Shown here piece by piece: positions 50,222 through 62,264 of a stretch of 64,000 nucleotides of DNA. Under the pieces are notes generated by a model that was not told where the DNA came from, did no database searches, and saw only the letters and a list, made by a program, of their open reading frames with translations. Each line of letters starts with the position of its first letter. Position 1 is the first letter of the stretch. Position numbers and translations under genes: made by a program. The stretch is from Pinus tabuliformis (taxonomy: Eukaryota > Streptophyta > Pinopsida > Pinales > Pinaceae). The stretch lies in NCBI GenBank assembly GCA_031772625.1, contig CM062815.1, positions 915,770,979 to 915,834,978 of the forward strand. Direction: 5' to 3'.

Positions 50222-51198
50222 TGTTATAGACATTTTTCTGCCTTGTAGCATGAAATGTCAATAATCTGAGGGATCCAAAGTCCCTAAACATGTTGTTCCT
50301 ACCCCTAGAGGAACAAGGTCAGCAAACCACAGCACTAAATATCAGTTCTCCACCTGAAAACACTCAAAAACAAGCTAATTCTGTATCATGTCAACTGCTC
50401 CACTGAGCATCTGCACTGAATGTCAACTGCTCCACTCTGTACCTGCGCTGAATGTCAAAAGCAATGAAGGCTACCTGTGCTGGGCGAGATTGGCCAAGTG
50501 GCACAGTCATTCCTCAAGGTGTCAAATGCCCAGGAAGCTTCCAGAATGACACTTGGATCAGGGAATTTGCCTTGTGATGAGTAAGAGGATCTAGATCTCC
50601 AAGTGGAAGCAAGAAACTCCAAGTGGACTCAAGAACTGAAGAATAACTGAAGTGGGAGAGGACACTAGTCAGCTCCATGCCAAGCTCAAGCTGACTCATC
50701 CTTTCTCCAAAACTCCTATATATAGAGCTCTCTCATGAGATCTATGGAGGCTGGAATCTTGTGAATGTAAGGAAGTGCTGTTGGTTTGAGTATAGAACTA
50801 TTGGGTGATTTGTTTGAAGGAGGTGAAGAGGAGATTTCTTTCTGCTGGGAGGTGTTGCTGGATTGGGCCTCTTATGGTTGTAACACTCTCAGAACTTTAC
50901 TTCTTCCATTAATAAAGCATTTGAGGTTCTTCTATATGCATGTGTCTCTGTGGCGTATTGATACTTGTATCTTTGATTTATTCTAATCCTTGAATCAATT
51001 ATGAATGTATGCTTCTTGTAGTTTCCATATCTTGTCATTTTGCAGGATCTTGGTTTAGCTGGGCCCGTGAAAGAGCAAGGAGCTGGGAGCAAGCAACAAA
51101 GAGGGAAGATTGGATCAATCATTAGCGGAAGATAACGGTTAGTGGATCTCTTTCTCCTCTCTCTTACATCTCATAAAGAAGTAATCTTGAATAGCTTT
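50222..51198 (+). repeat. LTR L8 (family R), 3' LTR of E6, truncated
   Basis: It follows the family LTR to ATAGCTTT and then turns into the inverted LTR L9. A few U3 bases are missing at 50240-50250 (GCCTTGTAGCATGAAATG). Confidence 0.92.
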
Positions 51199-51897
51199 AT
51201 TAATGGAAGAAGTAAAGTTCTGAGAGTGTTACAACCATAAGAGGCCCAATCCAGCAACACCTCCCAGCAGAAAGAAATCTCCTCTTCACCTCATTCAAAC
51301 AAATCACCCAATAGTTCTATACTCAAACCAACAGCACTTCCTTACATTCACAAGATTCCAGCCTCCATAGACCTCATGAGAGAGCTCTATATATAGGTGT
51401 TTTGGAGAAAGGATGAGTCAGCTTGAGCTTGGCATGGAGCTGACTAGTGCCCTCTCCCACTTCAGTTATTATTCAGTTCTTGAGTCCACTTGGAGTTTCT
51501 TGCTTCCACTTGGAGATCTAGATCCTCTTACTCATCACAAGGCGAATTCCCTGATCCAAGTGTCATTCTGGAAGCTTGCTAGGCATTTGACACCTTGAGG
51601 AATGACTGTGCCACTTGGCCAATCTCGCCCAGCGCAGGTAGCCTTCATTGCTTTTGAAATTCAGCGCAGGTACAGAGTGGAATAGTTGACATTCACCGCA
51701 GATGCTTAGTGGAGCAGTTGACATGATCCAGAATTAGCTTGTTTTTGAGTGTTTTCAGGTGGAGAACTGATATTTAGTGCTGTGGTTTGCTGACCTTGTT
51801 CCTCTAGGGGTAGGAACAACATGTTTAGGGACTTTGGATCCCTCAGATTATTGACATTTAATGCTTCATGCTGCAAGGCACAAAAATGTCTATAACA
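51194..51897 (-). repeat. LTR L9 (family R-like), minus strand
   Basis: On the minus strand it starts TGTTATAGACATTTTTGTGCC at 51897 and runs to CCATTAATAAAGC. It lies 3' of the protease relic but has no PPT beside it, and it is far closer to family R LTRs than to L10. Five bases (GCTTT) overlap L8. Confidence 0.9.
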
Positions 51898-52660
51898 ATA
51901 AGTAGAGTTTCCAAGTTACCATACGGAATTTCTCGCATCTGCAAGATTGTTCCATCTGCATTTGTGAAAAAAACACTTTCTTGGCTCTGTCGGGAATAGA
52001 CAGAGGTGAATGGTGGGAATTTCCAATCACATAACTTTTGACGGGGGAATCCTTTTCCAGTCTACTTCCATTTTCCTAAACGGACAGGGGAGTCAGACTA
52101 GTAATATTCCTACGCGGAAACCTACCTTATATCTGGTGTTTTTCTACCGAAACAGACTAGGGCACATGCCTCCTAGGTTACAGTCACAATCACCGAATCA
52201 CTAGCGCTCATCAGATAGACAGACTGGAGGTTGATGAGACATTCCTTATGCAAAAATACTAGTTAGGGATGGCATTTTACTAGTAGCTGTGTTTGAGCCA
52301 GGGAATGAAAGCTGGTCAACTAAGTGGACCACTCTGCCTTCATGTAGAAAACACATCACTCGAAAGAGTGAGGAAACGATAGCTCACATGCTATAAATGT
52401 AGTTGTGCCCAAGGAATAGATTGTAATCTAGAGGTCCTTGGACTACCATCACATTTAGATGAATGGTTTTCCTTCTCAAAGTTATAGGCAAATTTGGAAG
52501 GATCCCTAACGGTCTACTAGTTCCTTTGTTAAAGCCTGACAGATTTCAAATCTTAGGCAGAAGCGATGGCGAACCAAGCACTTTCCAAGAAGTTGAGGAA
52601 AGGATACTCACAGAAGCCCCTTCGTCTATGATAGTACCAACCATGATCATTCTTTAAGCT
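51898..52660 (-). pseudogene. Protease relic of the divergent family R relative
   Basis: On the minus strand VGTIIDEGASVSILSS begins near 52644, followed by segments equivalent to 'PLGILPNLPITL', 'LDYNLFLGHNYIYSM' (near 52440) and 'LFRVMCFLHEGRVVHLVDQ'. This matches the protease of family R at low identity, including the same D-E-G active site. Stops occur (TGA after 'PKI' and after 'YSM'). The C-terminal part fades toward 51898, where L9 interrupts it. Confidence 0.75.
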
Positions 52661-53238
52661 TGTACTATGATTCGGAATGGTACATTAGATGGTAGGTGGG
52701 GTCTGCCTAGTAGATTCCAATCGAAGGAAATGACTAGATTGCTTGGAGGAGGGACCGAATAAACGGCCGAATAAATCTCTGACGAACTTCCTTCCTACGG
52801 TAAAGGAATGGGTAGGTTGCCCCCGTGTTCATTGGATTCTTTGTTAACAAAAAGAATTTGAACGGTGTCATTCTCATTCTCTTTGGTGGTTGTATCATCT
52901 GAAGGTGGACCTTATGAAGAAAAAACTAAGATGACTACCATCTCGACCTGTTGACTTTGGTCCGGTGTGGACTCAGAGTGTTTATCTTCAATGATAGGCA
53001 CTTTGGTCGAAAACAGAGGTGTGTCAGTCGGATTTTCAACCAGTGATGGACTCGGCAAGAGTTTCTTGTATCCAGGAGGAAGTCGCTACGGTGAAGCAGG
53101 ACAGTTATCCAAGACTCTTTTAGCTTCGTCTAGGAAAGGACAATGGTGGAGGGCATGATCGCCTTCACACAGTCTACAAGGAAATTTAGATCTTCATTTC
53201 TTTCCATGGGTTTCATTTTCACTAGTTGATGGTGTACT
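52661..53238 (-). other. Decayed linker between nucleocapsid and protease
   Basis: By position this is the polyprotein linker seen in the other copies. Many stops in all frames and no motif I can name. Confidence 0.45.
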
Positions 53239-53763
53239 CTAAACATGGTTGTCAGAGGTTGAAGACACTGGGTTGTGCAAGTAGGGAGACCAGTCCCTCA
53301 AGATCCGTGGGGTGCAGGGACAATCTCGATGATAGTGGTCTCCCTTGCAAATGACACATGGAGATTTAGGTTTGGAAGGTGCAGCGTGTGGATCTTCGCC
53401 AGATGATGCATGGTTGCCCCCTTTCGTCGATGGCTTCTTCTTCTTCTTCTCCTTCCCTTTCTTCTTCTTCTCAGTTACTTGGTTTTTAGTATTACTAGTT
53501 TCAACAAGCGAAGAGGAAGAAGGGGAGGGAGAAACAAACGAAGTAGAAGGTGGGGGAGCGACTTCAGGATCATCTCGTTGTTGATTTGATTGCTGAGGAA
53601 TTGTGGTGTTTTGAACGACATAGGTCGAGAAAAGCCATACTGGCAGGCCAATTGTGAGTCCTGTAAGGGGCAATGTAGCCACGTGTGGAGCACCAACTTC
53701 TCCCCAAGAGGAGAAAAGACTAGGATTTCTCCCAAGGGGAAATCCTTGATTGGTAGACTCCAT
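53239..53763 (-). CDS. Gag nucleocapsid fragment of the divergent element (174 codons)
   Basis: Starts MESTNQGFPLGRNPSL. It has a Ser/Pro-rich middle, a long Lys run (KKKKGKEKKKKK) and a zinc knuckle CVICKGDHYHRDC (53320-53358), CX2CX3HX4C as in family R. The capsid core expected before the knuckle is absent, so this is an internally deleted gag. The start lies about 70 bp after the leader stems. Confidence 0.65.
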   Translation of the reverse strand: MESTNQGFPLGRNPSLFSSWGEVGAPHVATLPLTGLTIGLPVWLFSTYVVQNTTIPQQSNQQRDDPEVAPPPSTSFVSPSPSSSSLVETSNTKNQVTEKKKKGKEKKKKKPSTKGGNHASSGEDPHAAPSKPKSPCVICKGDHYHRDCPCTPRILRDWSPYLHNPVSSTSDNHV

Positions 53764-55496
53764 TTTCTCAACCTAAGACCAACGAGGGAACAGTGATGTT
53801 ATTCTACTTAAAATAAATTTTATGACGCTTTGACACAACTTGCTTTTTCAATTTTTAAGAGTCGAGAAAAAGCTAAAGATGACTCTAGTCGCCTTTGATT
53901 TTTAATGAGCCTGAAGTGACAAGTGCTCAAATGGACCTTTTCTTTTAAGGAGTCTGAAAAGGAATGAAAGTGACTACTCTAGAAATCTAGGCTGAGGGAT
54001 TACCAACCCAATTGCAAAACTACAAAATACTTTTTAAGGTACAGCAGTCAATCTTCCCGAACGCTGTGTTCAGTGCATTGCGATCGATAGGGTGGCAAAC
54101 ACGGCTTCCTAAGGATAAAGGATGTAGCCTATTGTGGTCTCCCAATATATACTCGACGGTACGTGGGAGCACAAGTCCATACTGGCACTTGTCGTCTCAA
54201 AGAGGAGGAATCACCCAACCTACGATGAAAACAATAGTTACTAGGCTTTACGACGCTAGAATATGTCTCTAGCCTAGACTTCTAAATGTTTTTCGTTAGG
54301 TTCCAAAGCGTTTTTATGTTCATTGAGGTTTATTTTATAGTTGATCTTTCTTAAGAAGTTTTCCTTTAAGGTTCAACGTTTGATGTAGATATACAATTCC
54401 CAAATGTGCAATCTAAGATTATAAACAGTCGTTTACTTTCTTTTTGCAATGAAAATCCTAGCTACTAAGGAAAGAGAGATGAAATTCTTTCAACATAGAG
54501 CAGAGAACATACACTAGATACACTTTTCCTAAATCAATTTCAGCATGCAGTTTAAATGCAAATGCACATGCATGTATTTGTTTTTCAGTTCCCTTAATGT
54601 GAGAATGACAAAAAGAAAACTAAGTACAGATCTGAACTATCTTTTTTCAAAGCAACAGTACTAACAAATTTCTTTTCAAAAAATGAAAGGAAGCCTAAGA
54701 CGACACTTTCAATTTCGACTTGAAAACTACTTTCGACACTTCAAAGAATTGATGATTCAAATCAAATACAATGGAAAAAGTGTAATTGACTATCTAAAAG
54801 AGGAATGCTTTATGACACTCTTTTTCTTGACTGAAAATGACACTTGCGACACTTTCAAATCAAAAGACGACAGTTCGATTAAGCTACTATTTGCAAAGCA
54901 GAACTATAAATGATGAAAAGTAAATAAAAAACATTCACAATTCCTTATTAGTGGAGGCTGAATAATGCAAAGGAAGATGGTTTCAATAGTGATATACTGA
55001 TCATAGACAGCAAAACTACTGAATAAAGCTTAAGACAATGAGGAAAAAACCAAAATTTGGAAGCAGGAATAGTCTTATTGGATCATCGCACCTGTAACAC
55101 AGGGAAACAAGGATGCATCTCACCTATAGCACACGGGAGGTGCGATGCATCCAGATTTCCAATGAGACAGTGTGATGGTCCAAGGACGAGACTAAGCTTG
55201 GTTTTCACTTACAGTTTGCAGCTAATTTCAGGGGTTTAAGCTTAGCTAATGATAGTTAGTAAACACAAAGTATATGGGCCGATCTAAAGAGGTTATTTGA
55301 GCTACCACCATGGCACTTAGGATGTTTGTAAGTCAATTGTTCAGTTCATAAACAAACCCAGAGATGGACTGAAGCAGCATTGATCTACTTTGCACTTGCA
55401 TAGCAAACGCAGTTCGAAGGCTAGCTGGTTTAACTTCAGGCTCTGTCTGTAGTTTATAAAGCAAACAAATAGAAACAAAAAAACTAACTAATCTCT
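53764..55496 (-). other. Leader of the divergent minus-strand element
   Basis: About 1.7 kb, the same length as the family R leader and alignable near its end (53850-54300). On the minus strand it has TGAGC/GCTCA plus TTAAAAA and GAGTC/GACTC plus TTAAAAA stems (53850-53935), and a 15-bp-arm hairpin at 55111-55152. AT-rich, no gene. Confidence 0.7.
55111..55152 (-). repeat. Leader hairpin with 15-bp arms in the divergent element
   Basis: GGATGCATCTCACCT and AGGTGCGATGCATCC (plus strand) pair with one mismatch around a 12-nt loop. The motif AGGTGAGATGCATC recurs in this element's LTR near 56348-56361. Confidence 0.8.
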
Positions 55497-55513
55497 CCCC
55501 AGCAGAGTTTCCA
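55497..55513 (-). promoter_or_regulatory. Degenerate primer binding site of the divergent element
   Basis: Minus strand TGGAAACTCTGCTGGGG, against TGGCGACTCCGCTGGGG in E2. It lies three bases from the LTR end. Confidence 0.65.
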
Positions 55514-55516
55514 TTT

Positions 55517-56561
55517 TGTTATCGGGAAAACTAGTTTCCATTCAGAGTTGCTAGTCCCACTAAGACGGGTAGCTATCTTAGAAACAAACAATTTAAAGTC
55601 ACTTGTGTTTTCCTTTATGAGAGATAGATGAGAGAGAAGCAGAGAGTACCAAGCTCAGTCTTTCGCTTGGCTCCTTGCTTGTTTCCTCTCTCCCTTGATA
55701 GAGCTTTCGCCACTCCTTCTTCACTTGTCCCGCTTCAAGAAATGCCTGTAGATTCAAAGTAGCAAAATACCATCAAAGCATAGAGATCTATAACCATAAA
55801 CAATATAGGATCAAATGTATATTAACCATACAAATGCATACACAAATACAAGATTCAGATATATACAAACATATGGAGGAAAACTCAAATAGCTTTATTG
55901 GTAGAAGTAGTAGAAGAGAGGATTACAACCAAGCTGTCTAATCCAGCGCCATCCTCCCAGCATGAAAGCCCTCTTCACCTCATAAAAAGTAAGATCACCC
56001 AACAATAAAATGTCTCAAAGAGAAACCAATAGCACTTCCTTACAGATTACAAAATTCTAGCCTCTGGATCTCTGGGATGAGGGATCCATATATAGATGTA
56101 TGCAGGAGGGTGAGTCAGCTTCTAGGATTTTGATTAGTGTCGTTTCACTGATAGTTCTTGGTTCCACTTGGAGATTTCATGATCTCTTACTCATCCCTAG
56201 GTGAATTTAGAGAGGCAAGTGTCAAATGAGCAGTTTCTAGAGTATTCTTTGAGTTTCCACCTAGCAAACTGCCTCTGCCCCTTGTCTGCGCCACTCATCA
56301 CACCATACATAAGGGCTTTCCAGTATGCATTGCACCTTTTATGTGTATCAGGTGAGATGCATCACACCCTTAGCATGGAGCAGCCTGTATGGTCTAGTTT
56401 TGACTAGTTCTGAGCAGTTTCTCAGGGAGAACTTCTGGGAAATGATGTAATCAATTGACCTTGATCTTTTAGGGTGTGGAAAAAAATTTTTAGGGGTTTA
56501 AGAGCCCTTGGTTTATGGACATATGTTATTGGGGTTGCAGTGCCCAAATATGTCTATAACA
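55517..56561 (-). repeat. LTR L10, 5' LTR of the divergent minus-strand element
   Basis: Minus strand TGTTATAGACATATTTGGGC...TTTTCCCGATAACA, 1045 bp. Segments around the TATA box ('CATATATAGATG' region near 56085), 'CTCATCCT' and the T-rich poly(A) region align with family R LTRs, but the rest is strongly diverged. Confidence 0.85.
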
Positions 56562-56563
56562 GA

Positions 56564-57900
56564 CCACTTTATTGATTTCATTCTTAGAAGGAAAGGAAGT
56601 AAGATGGAGATTCATGTCTTTGGATGTCAATTATGGGATATGACAAAGCATATAAATCTTAACATCATATGATGAGAGGGAAATTTGATTGTAAATATTT
56701 TTAAAGTATGATACAAACTCCTCCTTAGTTTTATAGAAATCATCCATATTCACTCCATTCACCACAATTTCTTGAATACTAGTCTTCCTTTCATAGATAT
56801 TGGCTTGATTATGAAAAGACCTAGTATTTTTGCGACTAGCATAAAGTCACACTCTCTAGGATTTTGGTTTCTAATACTCTTCATCTTCTTCTAACAAAGA
56901 ATGGTATTTTGTGAATTTTTATTTATCTTGATTCAAAATTTATTCTGTTACATGCTTATCTTCTATGGAGGAATGGATTTGGACAATTTTCTTCTCCATA
57001 TTTTAGATAGATTCTTTCCTACAATTTTGTGAATTTACTGCCTAGGATTTAATACTTGTTTTAATCCTTTTGATATTTTTCTAAAAAATATGAATCATAC
57101 TTCCTTCAACTCTAGGATTCCATGACAAGGATACCAATTTTTGAAAATCAGGGTGTCGAATCCATAATGGACAAAATATAAAAGGAATGGGACCATAGTT
57201 GAGAAGAGGAGACAAATTCAACTTAATAGGGAGATGGTCTGAACCATTCCAAGGAAGGATGAAAGATTAGAGAGTGAGATTTCATCCTAAGAAGGTGTCT
57301 AAGATAAAGAAATGAGATATTCTTGTAGTAATGTGGCTAGGTCCGACTCTTTTATTTTTCCAGGTATATCTGAGGTTGTACAACTTGATAACCATTAATT
57401 TTAATTGACTAATCAAATCTTCAATTTGTTCTTATAAGGGGTCTCTAATAGGAAATCCATTTTTTTCTCCAAACTGTGTAACGTAGCATTGAAATCCCAT
57501 CCAAATATGTTGAAGGATCCAAACTCTATTTCGTGAAGGCCTTGCAATATAGGCATTGATTATACAACATACCTAATTGGAGATGAGATACAAGAAGGAG
57601 GTTGCTAACCAATGTATTGAGTTGTAGGAGTTTAAGAGATAAAATTATCGGGAATTATAGAGAGTGAAAAGGCATCCTAAAGATCCTCTACGGTTGAATG
57701 AAGCAATTCCACTACCATTCCATATCTTATGGTGTTGTGCTTGGATCTCTTGGTCCTCCATTTTGTTCTCCTTGATTAGACCCACTAAGATTATTTCTCT
57801 TCTTATTATAGATTTTAATTCTTTCTTTTTATTTTAGACCCATGTCCCCTATAATTCTAGGAGATAACTATCATTATATACTTTTTTTATGAGATGCCCC
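56564..57900 (-). pseudogene. LINE ORF2 relic: endonuclease and start of the RT linker
   Basis: Minus strand. The start reads like 'ISWNYRGHGSKIKRK' near 57865, then 'IKENKMEDQEIQ' near 57770. Characteristic endonuclease end motifs follow: 'NLRYTWKNKRVGPSHITTR' near 57370-57315 and 'LPWNGSDHLPIKL' near 57250, the SDH catalytic motif. After it come 'PFIFCPLWIRHPDFQ' and 'LEEDEEYWKPKSRE', typical of the region before RT. RT itself is missing; the relic stops where L10 begins. Many stops and frameshifts. Confidence 0.82.
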
Positions 57901-57990
57901 TCTAGATCCGATAGTTCCAAAGCCTCTTTTTCTTCCATTATTTCTCATTTATCCAATTTGTAGGTGCTGGAGGGTGGTTTGGTGACCTAA

Positions 57991-59286
57991 TTATTTCTCC
58001 TCTTTTTTTCTCTCTATTTGAACTTCTATGTTTTTATACCTTTTGGTTTGAAAATTTTGGATTTTAGTATGTTTTAATTTTTTTTCTTTAGATTTCTCAT
58101 CAAATAAAATTGTAAAAATCACCCTTGCATTACCCTCTCTTGCGAAGAGGAAGTCTTCCTCTCCTTCCGAGAAATTTTCTTGATTAGTTTCTAATTCTTT
58201 GTTGGACCTTGGCTCAGCTACCAACTCTACGAGATCTTGGGTATCAAGTTGATTTATTGGTTGATATATTTTAAGGGGATTTTGTTGAGGGATTTCCCCT
58301 TCTTCTTCTTCATTGATAATAACTTCATACCTATTTCTATAATCACCTTTGTTTACCAATTTGCTCCTTCCTTCCCCACTTCTAGTGGATTTAATCATCA
58401 AGGAGTTTTATCACATACCTTTCTTATATAATTATTCCTACTACTTATTTGGGGGAGGTTTATATATATTAGATCCCATCCTTTTTTTCACTTGTTTCCA
58501 CTAATCTACCAAGTCTCATTGCTTTGCCTGGTCATCTTGAGTTTTATGGAAGTTCCTAGCAAAGTGACCATATTCATGAAAAACTTTAAATTTGAAGGGG
58601 AGTTCATCATAGTTGACCTATTTCATATGGGACCAACTATCTAGGTTGATATTGATTATAGTGGGGATCCCTTTATCTAGATCTATATCCACATAGATTT
58701 AGGTACATGAGAAGAGACCATCTTGAGGCTCTACAAAATCAACATACTTTCCCAAAGTGTTACTAATGCTTCTAAAGCTGGAATCATTATAGAAATGGAT
58801 GGGAAGAAACAAAATTTTAACCCAAACTAGAATAACAGAGGGGAAATCACATCCAAGGTTGAAGTTTGGGTTCCATCGATCCAAATATAGCCCTTGGGAA
58901 CCCATGAAATATGGTCCAATCCCAAAGATTATATCTTGATCTGATCTTTTATTTTCGAAAAGAGGAGTGAAAACCCCTTTACTACGGAAGGAAGAGGTTT
59001 ATATCCACTTTTATTAATGATTTAAAAAAAAAAAAATCTTAACCCATAAATGGATAGATATATGTGATGGCCACAGACCCATAAACCGACCCACAAGACC
59101 ATGTTCTACAAATTGAAGGGAACATGATTTGGAATGTGGAGCAGAGACCTCCACTTTTATAATATCATCTAATTTCTTAACGAAACAAGAAGTGGTAGAT
59201 TTTTTAAACTTCAATCCATTGGTTACCAATGCGTTGAAATTTTTGATCCCCTACTCCAATTGAGATAGGAAGGTTGGATTGGCCAT
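57991..59286 (-). pseudogene. LINE ORF1 relic with DUF4283-like domain
   Basis: Minus strand, probable start ATG at 59286 (MANPTFLSQLE). Segments 'EHGLVGRFMGLWPS' (near 59100), 'GIGPYFMGSQGLYLDRWNPNF' (near 58900) and 'PSVILVWVKILFLPIHF' follow the plant DUF4283 ORF1 pattern. A degraded CCHC knuckle is near 58560-58600 with both outer Cys turned to Phe (FHEYGHFARNF). The last 136 codons (58401-57991) are an open, Lys/Glu-rich tail. ORF1 binds LINE RNA. Confidence 0.8.
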
Positions 59287-60689
59287 GGCTGACCACCCGA
59301 CCTAATTGGTGTGTAGTGATGTAGAAGAAACCAAAAGTTGAAGAGGATGATCCAATCATGGAGCTTACTAAGATATTCATGATAAAGAGAAGAATTCAAA
59401 AGGAGCTAATGAAAATAATAGGTGGCCCACCAATCAAATCTTAAAGGGGTAGGAACGCTCAGGGTTGTAGGGCCGCAAAGAAGAAAATTGAATACTACGA
59501 GGGTATTTATTATCAATGATAGCCACTCCATTTTTTTATCTTGTGATGGAAAAAATTATCTAGTAGAATTTTGTTAGGCATTCCCAAATGGTTGTCTCAT
59601 CAAATCCACTCATGGGCCTTTAATTCATCATCACCTATTGTTCCACCATCTACATGCAACCTCCTCTTAATACTATTCCCATGTCTCTCACCTATATTTC
59701 GATGGATTTCATCTGTAATGATATATGCTCTCATCCATATCCTTAATCATTGTTGTGGGAGGTCACCTACAATGAAAAAAATTAATTTAATATTTCCCCT
59801 CTTAGTTATTAATTGGGTTTCCCTTCAAGGCATCTCCAATTTTGGTTCCCATTTTCTCCCACTTGTTGTCAGGATTTCATCACCCCCACCTCTCTTGTCT
59901 AATTTGTCTCCCAAAATGGTATTTTCCTTGGCATAATGGCACATATATTCATCATGCATACCTTTCCAAGACCATCAATGGTGGATATTTCAACCTACAC
60001 AACATTAAGCAATACAACAATGTAGCCTCCAACTACAAATTTTAAGGTTGGAGTCTCAAGTGCAACTCCTATTCAATGGACTATTTATTGAGTAGGAATT
60101 ATATTATTTTCAAAAATAGCACCATGCATGATTTTTATGTGTTAGGAAAAGTGAGGGCGAATCCCCGACTCAAAAAATAAAAATTGGTTGGCTTTTTTAC
60201 ATCTATTTTTAGTAGCTTTTGACACATGATTTTTTCTTTTGGTAGTTTTGTGGTGTATGTTGATTTAGCTTATGGATTTATAATTATAATTAAGAATCAT
60301 GGTTGTAATCTATCCAAGTTTAATGATTACAAAATTTGAATGTAACAGGAAAATATATATTATATTGTAAACAATGAAGTTGATTGATGATAAAAATTAG
60401 AGGTGTGGCTTTAAAAAGTTTCGTAGGTTTCCTAGTTTGGGTTTCAAACATAAATATTTGGGGATGTCTCATTTCCATTTTCTTTTTGCTTTTATGTTTA
60501 TTAAGAATCTATTAAGGCACTGCAATATTGAATAAGTTTTAAAACCTAGATTTTGTGTCAAAGTAGTTATTGGCTTTAGGGGGATGCCTTTGTGGCTAAC
60601 AATTCAATTATCTTGGTTATGTGATAAACCTTGTTGCAATGGGACCTCCATGGTGGTGATTCTTGTGCTAGAAAAGAATCGAAAATAGT
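59287..60689. other. No recognisable feature
   Basis: 1.4 kb, AT-rich. A 121-codon frame at 59571-59936 (plus) is hydrophobic and C/T-biased and looks like chance. The first few hundred bases may be LINE 5' sequence. No LTR, PBS or repeat found by eye. Confidence 0.5.
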
Positions 60690-61780
60690 TCAAAAATATA
60701 GATTAACAAATTTAATTGGAAAAGTTTCGATCTATGGAATCTCAATAAGTAAGATATTTTGGTAAACAAAGATTAATGGGTAATTATGGATCTAGGTATG
60801 ACACCTACGAGAATGTGAACAAAAGACTGAGAATACTTGGATCAAAAGGAAAAGAGAATAATTTGGTTATGTCTCTCAGATTTAGTGTTACTAAATGTTT
60901 TAGGGGAAGCTACAACCAATCAATTATGGAATAAGTGAGAGGCTTTGTATTAGTCCAAGTCACTGGTAGTGAAACTTTTCCTAGAGAAGAAGTTGTACAA
61001 CCTGAGGATGAATGGTGGAGACAATGTGATAGAACATATGAATGCCTTCAATAATATGGTAAGCCAAATAATGTTTGTTCATATTGAAATTTTGGATGAA
61101 AATAAGTGTATTAGTTTACTGTGAATTTTACTAAACTTTATGGGATAGTTTGTTGTAGTCATAAGTAATAACACAACTACTTTAATTTTTGACAACATGG
61201 TATCATCCCCGTTGTCAAAGGAGACAAGAAAGAAAAATATAGAAGTTCACAGTACATATACCTTATTACTAAGGGAACATTGATAGGATAGAATTAATAA
61301 GATTAACTCCTCAATTGGGAGATCTAAATATATAGGTAGATCTAAATCTCCAAGAAAAATTATAATAGATGTTGTAAATGTGGAAAACTAGGGAATTTCA
61401 AGAAGAATTGGTGGTCCAAAAGCATTGAGAGAGGGAAGGGACTTGATGATGGTTCCTCCAAACAAGAGAAGGAATCATTAAAGTGTGGGATGTTTAATTA
61501 TCGTTTCCAAAAACATATGCAAATCATGACTTATGGTTGATTGACACAACTGCAGCCCTTCATATGACTCCCTAGAGTGAGTGGTTTTCTGAATATGAAA
61601 GTTATGATGGAGGTGACATTCTCCTTAGAGATGACTTGATATTCATGATCACAAGATGATGAAAAGTAAAATTGATGCTTAGGGACAGAAGTGTTTGAAC
61701 ACACCCGGGTGTTCTACACACTCTAAGGTTGGCTAGAAACATGGTATTTGTAAGAAATATGTTATTCATGACCATGGTAT
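60690..61780 (+). pseudogene. Ty1/copia gag-protease relic
   Basis: Fragments in shifting frames follow the copia gag order: 'FDLWNLNK.DILV', 'WNK' and 'SLVVKLFLEKKLYNLRMNGGDNVIEHMNAFNNMV' in pieces between 60700 and 61060, then a knuckle CCKCGKLGNFKKNWW (61369-61420) with His to Asn and the final Cys lost. Protease WLIDTTAALHMTP follows at 61534-61572, with D-T-T for D-T-G. The downstream piece 'HPGVLHTLRLARNM' at 61699-61744 is the usual segment ahead of integrase. No LTR seen. Confidence 0.82.
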
Positions 61781-62264
61781 TCACTTGAAATCATTTAAAA
61801 AATAGTTTTCATGGAATTTTTGCTATAATTTCTTTTTGTTACTCTTCATATTGTGAAATTTTCATAGGTTTGAAGACACATCACAGATTAACTCAGGTAA
61901 AATTTTCAAAATTATATTTGAAGAATTAGACACATTGCATTTTATACAAATTTTCTCTTGTGAAGAAGAAAATTCCAGCAAGTTCTGGGAAAGCTATCAT
62001 AACTTTCATTTGACACATCAAATTCTAGTTAAGCTTTTGGAATTGTAGGAAAGAAATATTAGAGTATTATAGGCAAAAATTTCAGATTTATAAGGGTTTA
62101 AATCTCAAAGATATATTAAGAAAAGATGATACATTTATATATTCTCAAATTACCGTTTTAAAATTACATCACATACAAGTGAAATATCTTTTGATTAAAA
62201 AATCCATTTTTCTAGGGTAATTAGAAACGATGATAAAGAGGATAACTACCATTATTTTCTCACA
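61781..62264. other. No recognisable feature
   Basis: Nearly 500 bp of AT-rich sequence between the copia and gypsy relics. It may be further decayed copia sequence, but I cannot recognise it. Confidence 0.5.

Larger units (their letters stand above)
46764..51198 (+). mobile_element. E6: short non-autonomous element carrying a PMD-like gene fragment
   Basis: L7, a short leader (47913-47984), PMD-like gene sequence (47985-48745), the distal half of the family 3' region (from 48739), PPT, and L8 cut at 51198. No gag, protease or pol. The gene fragment lies in the same orientation as the LTRs. Confidence 0.82.

Noticed and set aside
59571-59936. 121-codon frame on the plus strand
   Set aside because: Compositionally biased, no recognisable motif, next to LINE debris. 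Treated as chance.
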